The notes: generated by a model from the letters alone, not told the origin. A stretch of DNA of 35,262 nt from Mortierella sp. BCC40632 (GCA_011634665.1 WAEK01000050.1:1-35262); one strand, 5' to 3'; counted from the stretch's first letter, positions 10,360 through 21,572 are shown. A program made the numbers and translations.

Positions 10360-11292
10360 AGACCTCGGACATAGTCCAAGAGCAACATCCATTATCGCCT
10401 CTGCTATCGACACACACTTGTAGTGAAAATTTTGGAATATGCTTGCTTTGGCCCATTCTTGTTCACCTTCACTATTGCTCTCTTTTTTTTTGCGATAGTC
10501 GCCTTGAATAGCAGCATGTTTGGTGATATTTTACACATATACCCCTTTTTGCCAACGATCCCCTCTGTTGTACGGCAGATCCATGTTTACTCTCCCCAAA
10601 CTTCAAAAAGATCAATATTATAACCGTTCACTCTCGTGTCAAATATAATTCGGGATTAATGATATCTTTAAACTTGTTTCCTTTTTCTTCATTAAAACTG
10701 GGTCAACATCTGATACCGGCTGGGGTACCTGAAACGACACCCATCCCCGATACTCACTCATTACAATATCCCTCCACAATTATGGATTTGATGCTTTTTA
10801 TCAACTTCCCCTGTTTCTTCATCAGTCCCTACCAACTGCCGAACAACTGATAACATCCTTTGCAATCGCCTCGATACTGTCATTTTGTCCACAAGCAATA
10901 ATGTATGAGGTGTACCTCTTTTTGAACCTCTAAACCCAACAAATGCTACTTAGACCTTTCCAACTGCCTTTTTTTTTTTTTTTCGCCCAATCTGTCCGTA
11001 TGAACGCAAAAACCTTTTTGCCACTGCCTCTTTTTCCAATGCATCATAAATAGGTACAGGATCATGATGTGGCTGTAATTTGGTCCACCTGGATCACTAA
11101 AATGCTTTTGCCACCGCAAACTGTCCCTCACCTCCTGTCATCACATGGGGTTCCAAAGAGCTGCGGTGTTCCAAACTTTTCAAAAGTGCTTTGTAAACTT
11201 CAGGGTACAACTGTTCTCTTATAATTCGCGCCTGTGCGAATGACAGCTGGTACAGCAATCGTACTAGATTGCTTTGAATCGATAGCCTCCAT
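10360..11292 (-). pseudogene. Helitron Rep (HUH-type) domain, frame-broken
   Basis: The Rep nuclease part of the Helitron protein. An ATG at 11292 opens a frame with AVPAVIRTGANYKR. FGTPQLFGT follows at 11149-11175, the position where Helitrons have FG-P-LF-T. The catalytic block reads KRGTPHTLLLVD at 10887-10925; the family motif is H-hydrophobic-H, so the second histidine is missing in the readable frame, as a two-base loss would cause. Then come KKHQIHNCGG with GYCNE in a neighbouring frame (10756-10800), CRFRYP (10716-10739), and NIDLFEVWG and VNMDLPYN near 10566-10619, where the family has W-NMD-Q. KCVSIAEAIMDVALG near 10361-10420 matches the linker that precedes the helicase. The start is tentative because N-terminal sequence probably lies further upstream. 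Confidence 0.8.
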
Positions 11293-12430
11293 TCATTGAT
11301 TATTATATTTTCAAACGAACTAAAATTAATCCATCACGTTTTACTCTCTACTCTTTCCGCCATTAGATTTTTTTTACATATTTTACCTTTTGCTATTGTT
11401 CGACCTCTCTCGAATATCACTTTCAGGACCGTTTTTCCATTTCCAGTTCTTGAGCTTTACGGTTATGATGGCCCAAAAACTGGTTGGAGCTTTTGAATCC
11501 AGTCAAAAGCATCAGAATATATTTTGGGGATCTTTCCAAACCTCGGTCAACTGATAACAGCCAAATTGGCATACGCTCGTAATGTGGATCTAGAGTATCC
11601 CAAATCTATTACACACCAATCCAGTTTTTGTTGTCAGTATTCAGCATTTAACTGTCCATTCCACTACCTCCTTTTGAATAATATTTTTCACCTTGTTTTA
11701 GCAACATTTTAACCCTCCCATTTCTAATCTTGTTCATTTTCATTATCTAGCATCTTTACATCTATAAAGCTGGAAATTATATTATCCTTTTGATTTCAAT
11801 TTTACTATTTCTAATGTTATTTTTATATCCTTTATTTTCAAATCCTTATTTGTCTTATCTTGTTCCATTTTATTTTTTTAATTGATAATTTGACCTTTAT
11901 GACAAAATTTTGAGTTATTTTGATATTAACACCTCCCCTTATCCCTCGTTGTCATCCAGATCCCTTTGCGAGCGTTTCTTTTTCAAGGAATTAAAGTATT
12001 TTTTCAGGTTAATTGACCATTTTCATCTCAAAACATTCTTCAACCCATACATTGTCTTCAGATTCCCTAAAATTTACAAATACCTTCATATTTTTCTAGC
12101 GGTCTTCCTGCCTCCGAGTCGATCCCTTCATAATTTAACGAATAAAACCCCTCCCCGCATTTTAAAGAGGGAAATAAATACCCCAATAAGCAGGGATTGG
12201 AATATTTTTTACCACCTTTTATTATCAACCACCTAAAATACCAAATTCGTACCTACTTTCTTTCGTTAGTTGTACCTGGTGCTCCATCATCCATGGCACT
12301 CATCATAATCTCTTTCTTTTGCATATTTGTTCTATTCTGGTTACCCCAAAACTGTTGTTTGTTTAAATGTTCTTATCATCTCGGGCACAAGTGTAAACTC
12401 CCCTCCATGTTTGGGGCTCCATCAATCTCA

Positions 12431-12676
12431 CTATGCCAGCCTATTGCTTTTTCGTAACCAGGAGGACGCGCTCCTCAATTTTTCTATTTTCAACCATCGA
12501 GACGTCCTTTCCGGCTCCCTTCTGATTTTCTGATTATCCCTCTCGTACCCGAGTATTCCGATATAAAAGTGCTGACTTTCATAAATTCCTATCCGTCCCT
12601 GGACAAAAATGGTACCCAGGACGCACTTCTGGAGTCTGTGCCGTACTTTTGAGTTAGTCAGTTCACAGAACACCAA
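12431..12676 (-). CDS. unrecognised minus-strand ORF upstream of the Helitron
   Basis: An 81-codon minus frame. It contains FVQGRIGIYESQHFYIG and a charged RDNQKIRREPERTSR stretch, and it continues in another frame with EIDGAPNMEGSLHLCP. It lies 1.1 kb upstream of the first recognised Rep motif in the same orientation, so it could be the N-terminal part of the Helitron protein or a separate gene. I see no diagnostic motif for either. Confidence 0.35.
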   Translation of the reverse strand: MVFCELTNSKVRHRLQKCVLGTIFVQGRIGIYESQHFYIGILGYERDNQKIRREPERTSRWLKIEKLRSASSWLRKSNRLA

Positions 12677-13630
12677 AAAATAGACAAATATATTTCAAGT
12701 TAACAGGATGTAGGCCCTTGAGCTCCTATTGGAATGTCTCCCCGGATATTTCCAATAACTATTCGCATAGAAAATCTTTTACTAGTATGGGCGGGACTTG
12801 ATTGGCACAGTTTCTACAAGACTTTTTTTTTTCTTAAACACCAGTGTTTCTTAAACCACTTGATCCCTTTCTTACCATCGATTTCAACCCCTTTTTAATA
12901 GTTACATTCCCCACTACTTTTGGGAGGTGCACATACAATAATCCGCCCTCTTAGTCCTTTTTCGGCATAACAACTTTTTTCCCTTTCACGTCACGATAGC
13001 TCAGAATCGGCCATTTAAATCCATACTTTGTTCATAAATTGAACCAATCCTCGATCTCGTGATTTTCACTCATACAACAAACCCTTCATCATGCCAGAAT
13101 CCTGCAACACACAGTAATAATACATTTCTTTTTTTTTCTCTTTTTTTTTCTCAATTTTGGAATCTTTATTTTTCCCTTTTTCTTTTGTTTTTTTCTCTAG
13201 GATTAGAACGTTGTCCAGCAGTATATGAACCCCATTACTTCATTGCCCACTAACCCAAACATTTAGTACATTTCATTATTTTTCCAAACAGAGTGAACCC
13301 CTAACTTATCTTATTATTAACTAAGCTTCCCATTATCTGATGGAGCGACTTTTTCTTCCTTAAACTTTTCCCTTTTGATACACTTTTTTATTCTTATGCT
13401 TAAATAAATAAAATATTTTACGCCTCCTCTTTTTTTCTTTTTTTCTGAGAGTGCTTTTTCTTTTCATTCCGATTATTTGACTCTATTTGCTGCTTGAATT
13501 TCCATCCTTTTAAGTAACTTTTTCCATTTGGTTAGTGGTCATCAGGGAGTTTTGACTCCAACACGATTCCGATCTGTTATCCCTGAGTAAATTAATGGCT
13601 TTCCATTGAGTGGATTATTCCGTGCCGTTA

Positions 13631-14173
13631 TCAACCATAATCACTCATATTTTCAATATCATCTTCAACCTCCATCGATTCATCATTGTCGCTAAATGTG
13701 GTCCTAGTTCCCTTGCGAGGGCAACCATATGATTTTTTTCGCGGCTTCCTGCAATGGAGACCCCATATCTGACATCCCACCATCCTTTTGCTGCTCTTGA
13801 CATTCTAGTTTAGTCGACCCATCCTTTTGAACTTCCCTGATGCTCGACCAACTCCCTGCGCCCTGACTTAGACCTCCACTTGTCGCAGGAACCATACAAT
13901 TTGGGTTCTAATTCAGACGCCCCCAAAAGATTTTGCTTTGGCTTACGCCTTTTGCCCTAACAAATCGCTAATCCCTGAATCGTCCGAATCATCATCTTCA
14001 AAGTCTTTGATCTTTGTTTTTTCAATCATGTTAGACATCGAGTCTGAGTCATACTCTAGATCAATCACCCTTGTGTGCCCCATTGAATCCTTTTGAATTT
14101 TTTTTCTGTTTTCAGAATCTTTCGCCAAAATCCCTACCTTTTTTTTTAGCATTAAGAGAGCCACTGATTCCAT
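13631..14173 (-). pseudogene. acidic, probably nuclear protein remnant
   Basis: Three minus-strand islands read as one protein. The first (14173 to 13943) ends with an acidic run of D, E and S (KDFEDDDSDDSGISDLL). The second (13895 to 13704) is polar. The third ends at the TGA complementing 13631-13633 and has a basic patch (CRKPRKKSYGCPRKG, AT-hook-like) followed by an acidic tail (NDESMEVEDDIENMSD). The frame changes twice between them. Alternating acidic and basic low-complexity segments are typical of nuclear or chromatin proteins, but that is inference. A hydrophilic minus frame continues upstream to about 14330. Confidence 0.5.
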
Positions 14174-14499
14174 CCTGAGGATTTAAGTATTGTACCATCC
14201 TTACTTTCTATCCACACCTTCCTTTTCGTCTTTTTGACCAACAATTGCTGAAATCAGCTCTCGAGTGGAATTAGCTGCACTTGTACTATTAAATCTGTTT
14301 AGCAGAATACTTTTGCCTGTACCCTTTGTAAGTTAACATCGATAATGTTATTTTGCATCACTGTTACTTTTATAAACCATATCCCCCCCTCAAAAGGTAA
14401 GGTACACCCTTCACTTTCCAAACTTCTTTTCATCAACATGTTCGAGTGATTCTGCATTCAGTTCCGCTGAGAGGAACTTTCATCTGCAAGGTCATCACA

Positions 14500-15650
14500 C
14501 CTTTTTAACTTTTAACCATGTCTTTTCGATTTTATTCATGAATGATACTTCCTCCTTTTAGCATCCGAAAGATGACCTTCAGCCCCAACATCGATTATTT
14601 TTAAATAAAAAATCAGTTGGTTTGAGTTGTTTTGAATTGAACTTCACAGGTTTTAAAATTTAAGTACATCATCCATCCATAGACATCCATCCTTTTTCCC
14701 CGATCCCTTACCCATAGTTTCCTGTGAACGAAATGCATCCTTTTTTATTTGCTTTTGCCCCTCGAGCCGACACCATAATTGAGCCGGTGGCACCATGCAA
14801 CAAAATATTTAAAAGGACCCTTTTAACATTGTTAATGTCTAGTGCCATTTTGTAATTTTTCTTTGTTATTTTTCTTTTTGACAATTGGTGGAGAGTGGGT
14901 TCGGAAAAACTGTTCAGCCAAATGGGTCTTTAGATTTTTTTTTTTTTTTTTTACTATTCTCTTTCATTTCCTTTTATAACAACTTGAAGGATTATTCCCA
15001 TCCTAAATAACATACAGACTTTTTTGCTTTCTTTAATTTCTTATTTGATTTTTTTCCCCTTTTTTTGGAGAAATAGAAAAACTTTCCATACCCATTCCCT
15101 TAATCTTAATCTCTTTTATTAATCCATTTCATTTTTTAACCCTTTTATAATCCATTCTTTTTCCATTTTTTTCATTTTTTCAGAACACAACTTTTAAATC
15201 TTATTCTCCCATTCTCCAAGATCTTTTCCGCATTGACCCAACTAGATTCACTTTTTCTATCAGATCCTTTTGCTAAATCCACACAACTCCCCTGATATTT
15301 TAGGTTTCGCTGCTTTCAGTTGAATTCATTCAGGACTTTTTCAAAATTACCTGGTCCAGATCTCAACATAATGCTTTTTCCTAACATTATTTTAAACAAT
15401 GCCAAAAATATGATACTCATTATATCAGGGTTGCTCTTATATTTCCATTATCCATAAAGCAGGCTTCCCTTTTGTATTTTATTTCCTACTAGAAGTTAAA
15501 AGTAGTATCACCAAGGACGTTACTATTCCATGTTTCATGCTGGGATCTTCCACAATCAAGCCACCTCCCTCCAATCATAAATTATGAATTAGTTAATTCT
15601 CAAAACAACCATTTCGTCCTTAGTCCCATTTAGCTTTTTTAATAACGCAA
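14500..15650. other. T-rich DNA, no supported gene
   Basis: Dominated by T tracts, including a run of about 19 T at 14935-14953. The line 15001-15060 contains only three G. No ORF worth calling occurs on either strand. Confidence 0.55.
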
Positions 15651-15690
15651 AAAAAAGACTAGGTGGATCAACAAAAGGCATGTTTTCAAA

Positions 15691-15897
15691 ATGGTATACA
15701 AACCTACTGATAAAGATAACATAGAGACCTTCTACACTTTTTCAGGTCTGGCTCAAGTCTTAAAAATATATGATTCGAATTTTATTGAGACTATCGCACG
15801 TGAGTCGAAACGCAAGCGAGATATTTTTTTAACTCGAGACGGCAAATTCATAAACAAACACCTTTTGACTAATGTCGTTGAGTCATCAATGACGTAG
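15691..15897 (+). CDS. small hypothetical ORF
   Basis: A 68-codon frame with an ATG start and a TAG stop at 15895-15897. The product is charged and well mixed in composition (YKPTDKDNIETFYTFSG early, ARESKRKRDIFLTRDG in the middle). The local plus strand is purine-rich, unlike its surroundings, which supports plus as the sense strand. There is no signal peptide or membrane segment. I do not recognise a family. Confidence 0.45.
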   Translation: MVYKPTDKDNIETFYTFSGLAQVLKIYDSNFIETIARESKRKRDIFLTRDGKFINKHLLTNVVESSMT

Positions 15898-16494
15898 CCC
15901 CCATTCCTGCACACATGGACAAATCATAACATATAAAATATACATTGTTTTGTGTCCTTTTCAACACTTTTATCATCTCTTTCCCTTACTCAAAACAATG
16001 CAGGATTCACATAACCAACATTCACCTTTTATTCTCATATTATTTCTAATGACAATAATTATTAACCTAGAATTATCATTAGTAATTCGCTATTAACAGG
16101 AACCTGCAACACAATTTCGCTATCCCTCTAATGTCTTAACCAATCAATTTTTCAACTGTGCTAAACTTGATTCAATTCTTTTGGCCCTGTTCGGATTTAA
16201 GTGACATTTTACTACCATAAAAATCCTTTTTCTGATATCATCCAATGACTCCTGCTTTTGGATCCTAATCCTTTTATCATCATCCTTGTTTTACATCAAA
16301 TGATTACCTGAATTTGACCCTTATGATTTACAATATTCACATTGACACAGACTTTTTTGCTTTGGAGATTCTGTCCACTCTATTGACTCTCTATTCTATT
16401 GACCTTCATTCATTCAAATCACCTTCAATCCACCAAATCAAACTTTGTCCAAAAAATAAACTTTCACTTTTAGACAACACCTGACACCCCCATT

Positions 16495-16842
16495 ATGAGG
16501 ATTCCCAACAACGTTAAAAATGTTTTTTTGAAAAACCTGACTAAAAAATCAGTTAGATCCAGATCCCACACATGCCCATTTTCAAAAATGTCTCGAAAGT
16601 TTTTTTCAAAGCAAATCAAGTTTTTGATTATCATCTTCTTATTCATCTCCCCTTACCGCCCATTCAAATGCTCTCAGTGTCCAAAGGCCTTTGTCAGACA
16701 TCATGATTTAGAAAGACACAAACTTTCCCCACAAAACCTATTGGACACAAAAACCAGTTACCCTGTCCTATTTGTAAGTTCACTTCGAAAAGAAGCTTTG
16801 TCTAAGCATCTCAAAACCCTTTCACTACAGGGGAAATATTAG
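16495..16842 (+). pseudogene. triple C2H2 zinc-finger protein, frame-broken
   Basis: A DNA-binding zinc-finger module of fungal transcription-factor style. Finger 2 is nearly intact in the main frame: RPFKCSQCPKAF, then RHHDLERH, fitting C-x2-C-x12-H. Its last histidine is read as proline because of a run of four C at 16727-16730; with three C it would be histidine. Finger 1 has its first Cys at 16573-16575, a Cys codon one frame over at 16589-16591, and an H-x3-H (HLLIH) at 16632-16646 in another frame. Finger 3 has C-P-I-C at 16764-16775 in a third frame and RKEALSKH back in the main frame. All three fingers are present but displaced by one-base indels. The N-terminus is uncertain. Confidence 0.75.
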
Positions 16843-17009
16843 TCCATAAAGCCGCTCACTTTATCCTGTAATGGGCCTTTTCCCATTTTTATGCTGCTGA
16901 CAACTCCATAGACCCAAGTTATTTTCAAAATATTAAACGATGTCCTTTAAATAATCTTTTGCTTTTATTTGTCATCATTCTACTTTTTAGAGGTTAAAAG
17001 TCAATGCTT

Positions 17010-17186
17010 TTATTTTCTCCTACTTCCTGGAATTTTACATTCTTTTTTGTTCATTGGGGTTTTTACCTTACTGTTCTCTTTAATTTTGACGTCACTAGCT
17101 TTTAATGGTAAGAGAGGAAAACGGACACCCCTTTCAATCCCCGGCTTCAATTCACCTTTTACATCAATCTTAGTCCATCTATCACA
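17010..17186 (-). CDS. lysine-rich basic tail of an unknown minus-strand gene
   Basis: The minus frame is open for 58 codons to a TAA at 17010-17012, without an ATG. It contains GELKPGIERGVRFPLLPLK and then a lysine-rich end (SKVKTPMNKKECKIPGSRRK). It reads as the C-terminal end of the protein whose other pieces lie at 17200-17800. Overlapping plus-strand ORFs (16969-17265, 17199-17468) are rich in F, L and S and are probably antisense. Confidence 0.45.
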   Translation of the reverse strand, partial: CDRWTKIDVKGELKPGIERGVRFPLLPLKASDVKIKENSKVKTPMNKKECKIPGSRRK

Positions 17187-17199
17187 CTACAATGCACAA

Positions 17200-17800
17200 T
17201 GCATCAAGTTCCCTGTTACTTTGGTATTTTTGATGACAGATTCACCATCAGCCCTTTTGAACTGACTGTTTCTATTTTACCGCTGACCTTCAGCGCCGAA
17301 TACACAAATCCATTGTCGTTCAAGGCAGCATATGTCCAAAACCCCGTCTCGAGTAACTTTAACCTTAAACCATCCTCTAAAAGGTTTAATGGATACAGAA
17401 AGCTTTCACCACTTTTGTTAAATATACATATGAAACATCTTTTTGCATTTGATCATAAACTATTATAATAAACTCTCAAGTTACATACCTAAAACTTGCG
17501 TCATCACAGCCCTCAACAACACTTATTTTGTAAGCACTCAAGAGATAATATCCGGAAGGTTCACATTGTCCATTGTTACGGGGTTTGATGTTTCCTGATA
17601 CGAAAACATTCATCTCCTATTCCAAACCCTTAGAAACGTCCGAAAATCAAATTTTACTTTTCTTATTAACAACCACGTCAAGACCTTTGTATGGACCTTG
17701 TGTCAACCATCCTGGCTAGAAATTGAATGTGGATATATTCTACATCTTGTATTATCCTTTTTTCAGCTTTCAACCTCTAATTTTGGATAAACCATAACAA
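17200..17800 (-). pseudogene. unknown minus-strand gene, middle and N-terminal pieces
   Basis: Minus-strand islands follow in order. GWLTQGPYKGLDVVVNKK lies near 17690-17730. An ATG frame from 17613 to 17476 has FVSGNIKPRNNGQCEPSG and SAYKISVVEGC. SIKPFRGWFKVKVTRDG and LDICCLERQW lie near 17290-17390. The pieces alternate frames. The composition suggests a soluble, beta-rich domain, but I cannot name a family. The plus strand is also partly open here. Its F/L/S-heavy products and the purine-rich minus strand favour minus. Confidence 0.4.
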
Positions 17801-17899
17801 CACTAGTTATCCGAACTCTTTAGTAACGTCACACTGAATTCCAATGCACATTTCGTCCAGAGCGTTCTTTTGCTTTCTACCTTTTTCATCTGAATTCAT

Positions 17900-19800
17900 A
17901 TCCATTTTGCGTCCAATTTATAAAGTAACACTAGTTGCTTTTTGATTCAACTTTTTGTTGTTTTTTATACAGTCATGTTCTTTTTTCCTCTCTCATATAC
18001 GTGACGAGACCAAACTTGTGTTCCTGAAATTTATATTGTTAGATTCATTATCCTCTAATCTCTAGTTGTTTTCAATATATCAGTTTTTTGACTGTCACTG
18101 TTATTTTTCTCCAAGTTTATTTCATTTATTATCCCACATTTTTTTTTATGCTTTTTTTATTTGTTCCAAACTTGTCACCTTTCGCATGAGTGACCACTTT
18201 TAGCCTTTCAACCTTAACCGTGAGTTGATGTTATTTCAATTAGACCTCAATGTCATTCAAATCCCTATCTTTTTCCGTTCTTGTCTTCAAATTAAACACA
18301 GTTCATTCTTTTGTATGGGAATAAAGCGAAGAGGTCTGTTAAATTGCTTAACGAGCATCGTCAAAACGCTTTGAAAATGATTTGTCGAGATTCTGAACAA
18401 ACATTATCCTCTCCAACATTTTTTCACTTTTCTACTTTTTCTACCTTTTCTTTTATGAATATGACATTTATTCCATCAATTCCACTTATTTGCTTTTTTC
18501 ATTACCTCAACATCAAATATTCCCTTTTTGATTTTTTGTTTTGTTGTAATCACAATAGATTTTTTTCTTTTTTTTTGAATTTTATCCTTATCTCTTTTGA
18601 AGCAACTTAACCCCTTTCCCTCCCGAGGCCTTTCCGTCCTCCACATCCTGTTTAAACAAACTACCATTTGGCACCCAAGCGAGCTTTTTCCCGACCCGAA
18701 ATCTAAATTTTTTATCTAGCCTTTGTACAGATATGTTCTCCATCAAATGGTTTTTTTTTTCTTGTCTCAAATTCCATTCTTCGCACCATTATTCTATCCT
18801 TTTTTCATTCCCTTTTGACTTTTAATAACCTTTCATCGGAATGACACTTTTGAACATCCATCATTCAACAATTCCAGCCCCTCAACATAGCTTTTTGTCC
18901 CTTTTGAGAAGTATGGAACTGTCACAATTTTCACCATGTATCCATTTAGCTCCACACCTTTCTAGATCATTTTTTTTCTGTTTGAAAAGTATATTTTTGT
19001 TTTGAAATTGTGCTTTCGGTCTGGCTGTCCAAAAAATTCTATATGTCACATTTTTTTGACCTGAATTAGTATTCTTCACATCTCAATCATTCTCAATATA
19101 TTATTTCTTCTACGACTTCACTCAGATTTCCTCTATACTTACTATCCCCTTTGCTGAACTGTTCTTCCTTTTATTCTGCATAGCAATCCCTTCAGATATT
19201 GGAAATTATTAACGCACCGGAAACTGTTTTAACCACAGCACGTATTTTCTTTTTGTGACTGGGTTTTTAAAACCCAGTTAAGCTAGACCTTGTTATATCA
19301 CGTTGACACTTCAACTTTTAATTCCACAACCAGCGAAATGCTCTATTTAAATACGGTACATTTTAATAGCAAGAGTTTCTTTCTTCCTTTTATGTTCCCA
19401 TTAACCCAATAAAACCATGTTTATATGTTACACTTTTAGGTGATCTTTGTGTTACTTTTAACCTCATTCTATCATTTATTTCATTCTACCATTATATGGT
19501 CCTGTTGTCATTGATCCTCACTATATTAAAGTTATTAAAAAACATCATTTAACAACTGCTGCTTAAATTATTCTTATATTCCTTTTATACTTTACTTTTA
19601 ATCCTATTATTACTTTATTAACGTTTAAAAACATTCACTTTCACTTTTAATATTATGATCTGCCTCTTATGGTTTATAATGTTTGTTACAGCTATAACCC
19701 TTTTCTGACCGTGTTTATTTTTTATCACAAATGCTCACTTATGTTGATTGTTTCTTGACTGGAGATTTAAAGATCCAACTAACTTTTCTTTTGGTCTGAC
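17900..19800. other. T-rich DNA with no supported gene
   Basis: Long stretches of T/C-rich sequence. A plus ORF at 18311-18610 is F/S-rich and a minus ORF at 18882-19079 is lysine-rich, and both follow from base composition. I see no motif. Confidence 0.45.
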
Positions 19801-20037
19801 ACGAACGGCTATTGTGCAGGCTTTTCAGACGATTTCCCATTGACGCAGGACCTTTTCGCCCTCTGATTCAGACAAAGTTAACACAGACATTACCAACAGT
19901 TCATTTAACCCAGATCCACTAAACTCCAATTTTTGTTCTAATGGAATTCAGGGTGAAGAACCTGGAGCAGATGAAACAATGGCTTCTCCCATACAGAATG
20001 CATACACTGGCCTTGACAGATTCAATAGGAAGGTGGG

Positions 20038-20325
20038 TCAGATGACAACTATCAAAACCTGGTAGAAAACATTTGTGTCAGATGGCTCTGCAAAAAAAAA
20101 ATCACGCTGTTCCCTCTGAAAACCAACCCATCTCAATCTCATTTTCAAAAAAGTGAATCCCGTCCCAAGATCCAACCCAAAGAAAGTTTTATCTAACATC
20201 ATCGCTTCATTAGACTTTTTTAAGAATTGTACTAATAATGATAAAAGACCCTGATATTTGGCTTTTGTGGGTGACTGTTTCACAGTTCTTTCTGTTCTTT
20301 TCAGGTCGGATACTATTTTATTCAA
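20038..20325 (-). CDS. unrecognised 95-codon ORF, antisense also open
   Basis: The minus frame opens with ATG and ends at 20038. The first half is basic and helical (SDLKRTERTVKQSPTKAK) and a hydrophobic LLSLLVQFLKK follows. A plus frame without ATG is open over about 19843-20064 and is polar and acidic (NGIQGEEPGADETMASP). Real coding sequence is likely in 19840-20325, but the strand is not settled. No family is recognised. Confidence 0.4.
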   Translation of the reverse strand: MNKIVSDLKRTERTVKQSPTKAKYQGLLSLLVQFLKKSNEAMMLDKTFFGLDLGTGFTFLKMRLRWVGFQREQRDFFFAEPSDTNVFYQVLIVVI

Positions 20326-21140
20326 TGGAGATGGTTATTGAACGAAAACGAGTGGTACACCTCATGGTGATATCCACTTAACAAATCCCTTTTGAATATC
20401 AACTCACAAAACAAATAACCACCCATTCAGACCCCTCCAAAAACATTACACGATATTATTACGTCCCCTCAAATGTTTCTCCTTCTTAATTTTGCCAGGA
20501 TTCGAGTTATTTTCTTTTTATAATACTTTTATTTTAACAATCTTATTTTTGATATCCTGCTGTTTTAACCCTATAATTGTTTTTACTGTTAAGATTATGT
20601 CCCCTTTTATAAGAGATTCTCGTAACACTCTTTTTCCAACGACTACAACATGCCGCGATTAGTTCCGAATATCCCTATTTGTGCCTTTTTGACCTTTTGT
20701 TTATTAACAAAATCATTTCATCAAACTTTTGTTAAGTTTCTAATATGAGTTTTACCTATCCCTCCTCAACAACTCCAGCTCTGATCTCAGTTTCGAACAA
20801 ATCACTGCTTTACCCATTTTTTGTGATTTCAATAAACCTGAGAGCTTTTTTTTTTTCCACATTCTCCATTTGTGCTTTTTGTAACATTCCTTTCTCCTAC
20901 TAATGCATCTTTTATAAAATCCGAGAACAAATAAAAAAATTTAATCAAGCAGTTCACAACCAGTTAATAACATTGTACACCCCCAACGAATCCAGACGCG
21001 ACTTCTCCCACTACGATTATATTTTAATCTTTACCTAATAAATATATTTCTAAATCCTTTTACTATTTTTATTTATTTCCCGTATCTTTCGATATCATTC
21101 TTACCACATTATTTTTTTGTTAAGCACAAATACCTTTTTT

Positions 21141-21572
21141 CTAAGAAACCCTTCTCCCTAACATACACCGCCATCCCTTAACTGAATCCCATAATAAAAA
21201 ATCTTTGCTTTTACCCCCCATATGTACCCCTTTTTCGTAATCATGAGTGGTAAAGACTGGCGCAAAGCGTTCTAAATTTAATGTCCAAATTTTATGGTTG
21301 TCAACAATATTAATTTTTATCAAATTTCTATTTCCCCCTGATTCATATCCAACAAAACCACAGAATTGTTTTGACCCTGAACGTTTTAATAACGGCAATT
21401 CACTGATTAGATCCCTGTGTTCAACACACATTTTCCCTCTGCATATAAAAAATATCCCCTTTTGTTGAATTCCGCAGTTTGTCCCCTTTTGCGTCAAAAA
21501 AAAGCTACAACATAATCCTAACAAGGAATTGTCCAATTTCGGCACGAAGATACCAAAGGCATACTCTTCCAA
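21141..21572 (-). CDS. longest ORF of the window, unknown protein
   Basis: A 143-codon minus frame from 21572 to 21141. It has a hydrophobic cysteine-containing segment (SLLGLCCSFFL, residues 16-26), a basic KRSGSKQFCGF near residue 65, and a soluble C-terminal half (NIVDNHKIWTLNLERFAP). It appears to continue the 21600-21755 ORF across a frame change at about 21590. The shorter plus ORF 21247-21468 is its shadow. I do not recognise a domain. Confidence 0.5.
   Translation of the reverse strand: MEEYAFGIFVPKLDNSLLGLCCSFFLTQKGTNCGIQQKGIFFICRGKMCVEHRDLISELPLLKRSGSKQFCGFVGYESGGNRNLIKINIVDNHKIWTLNLERFAPVFTTHDYEKGVHMGGKSKDFLLWDSVKGWRCMLGRRVS

Larger units (their letters stand above)
8478..11292 (-). 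mobile_element. Helitron rolling-circle transposon, RepHel region
   Basis: Ordered marks of a Helitron Rep/helicase protein run down the minus strand. They are an FGTPQLFGT block (11149-11175), an RGTPH block (10887-10925), a QIHNCGG and CRFRYP cysteine block (10716-10800), a Pif1-type SGVAAVVMVGKAIHW motif (9544-9591), LIDE (about 9409-9421), and the GQHMAAMSR motif (8568-8594). Order and spacing match the family, in which the Rep nuclease nicks and the helicase unwinds DNA for rolling-circle transposition. The span of 2.8 kb suits Rep plus helicase, but the N-terminal region and both element ends were not located. Frames change several times, so this copy is not autonomous as written. Confidence 0.85.

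Noticed and set aside
9990..11500. Plus-strand ORFs at 10028, 10423, 10659 and 11296
   Set aside because: They are antisense to the Helitron Rep region or its immediate upstream part.
14298..14330. Possible P-loop (GTGKSILLNRF) on the minus strand
   Set aside because: The residue five before GKS is Leu, not Gly or Ala, and an in-frame stop lies just upstream. No second nucleotide-binding motif follows, so it is a chance resemblance or too damaged to call.
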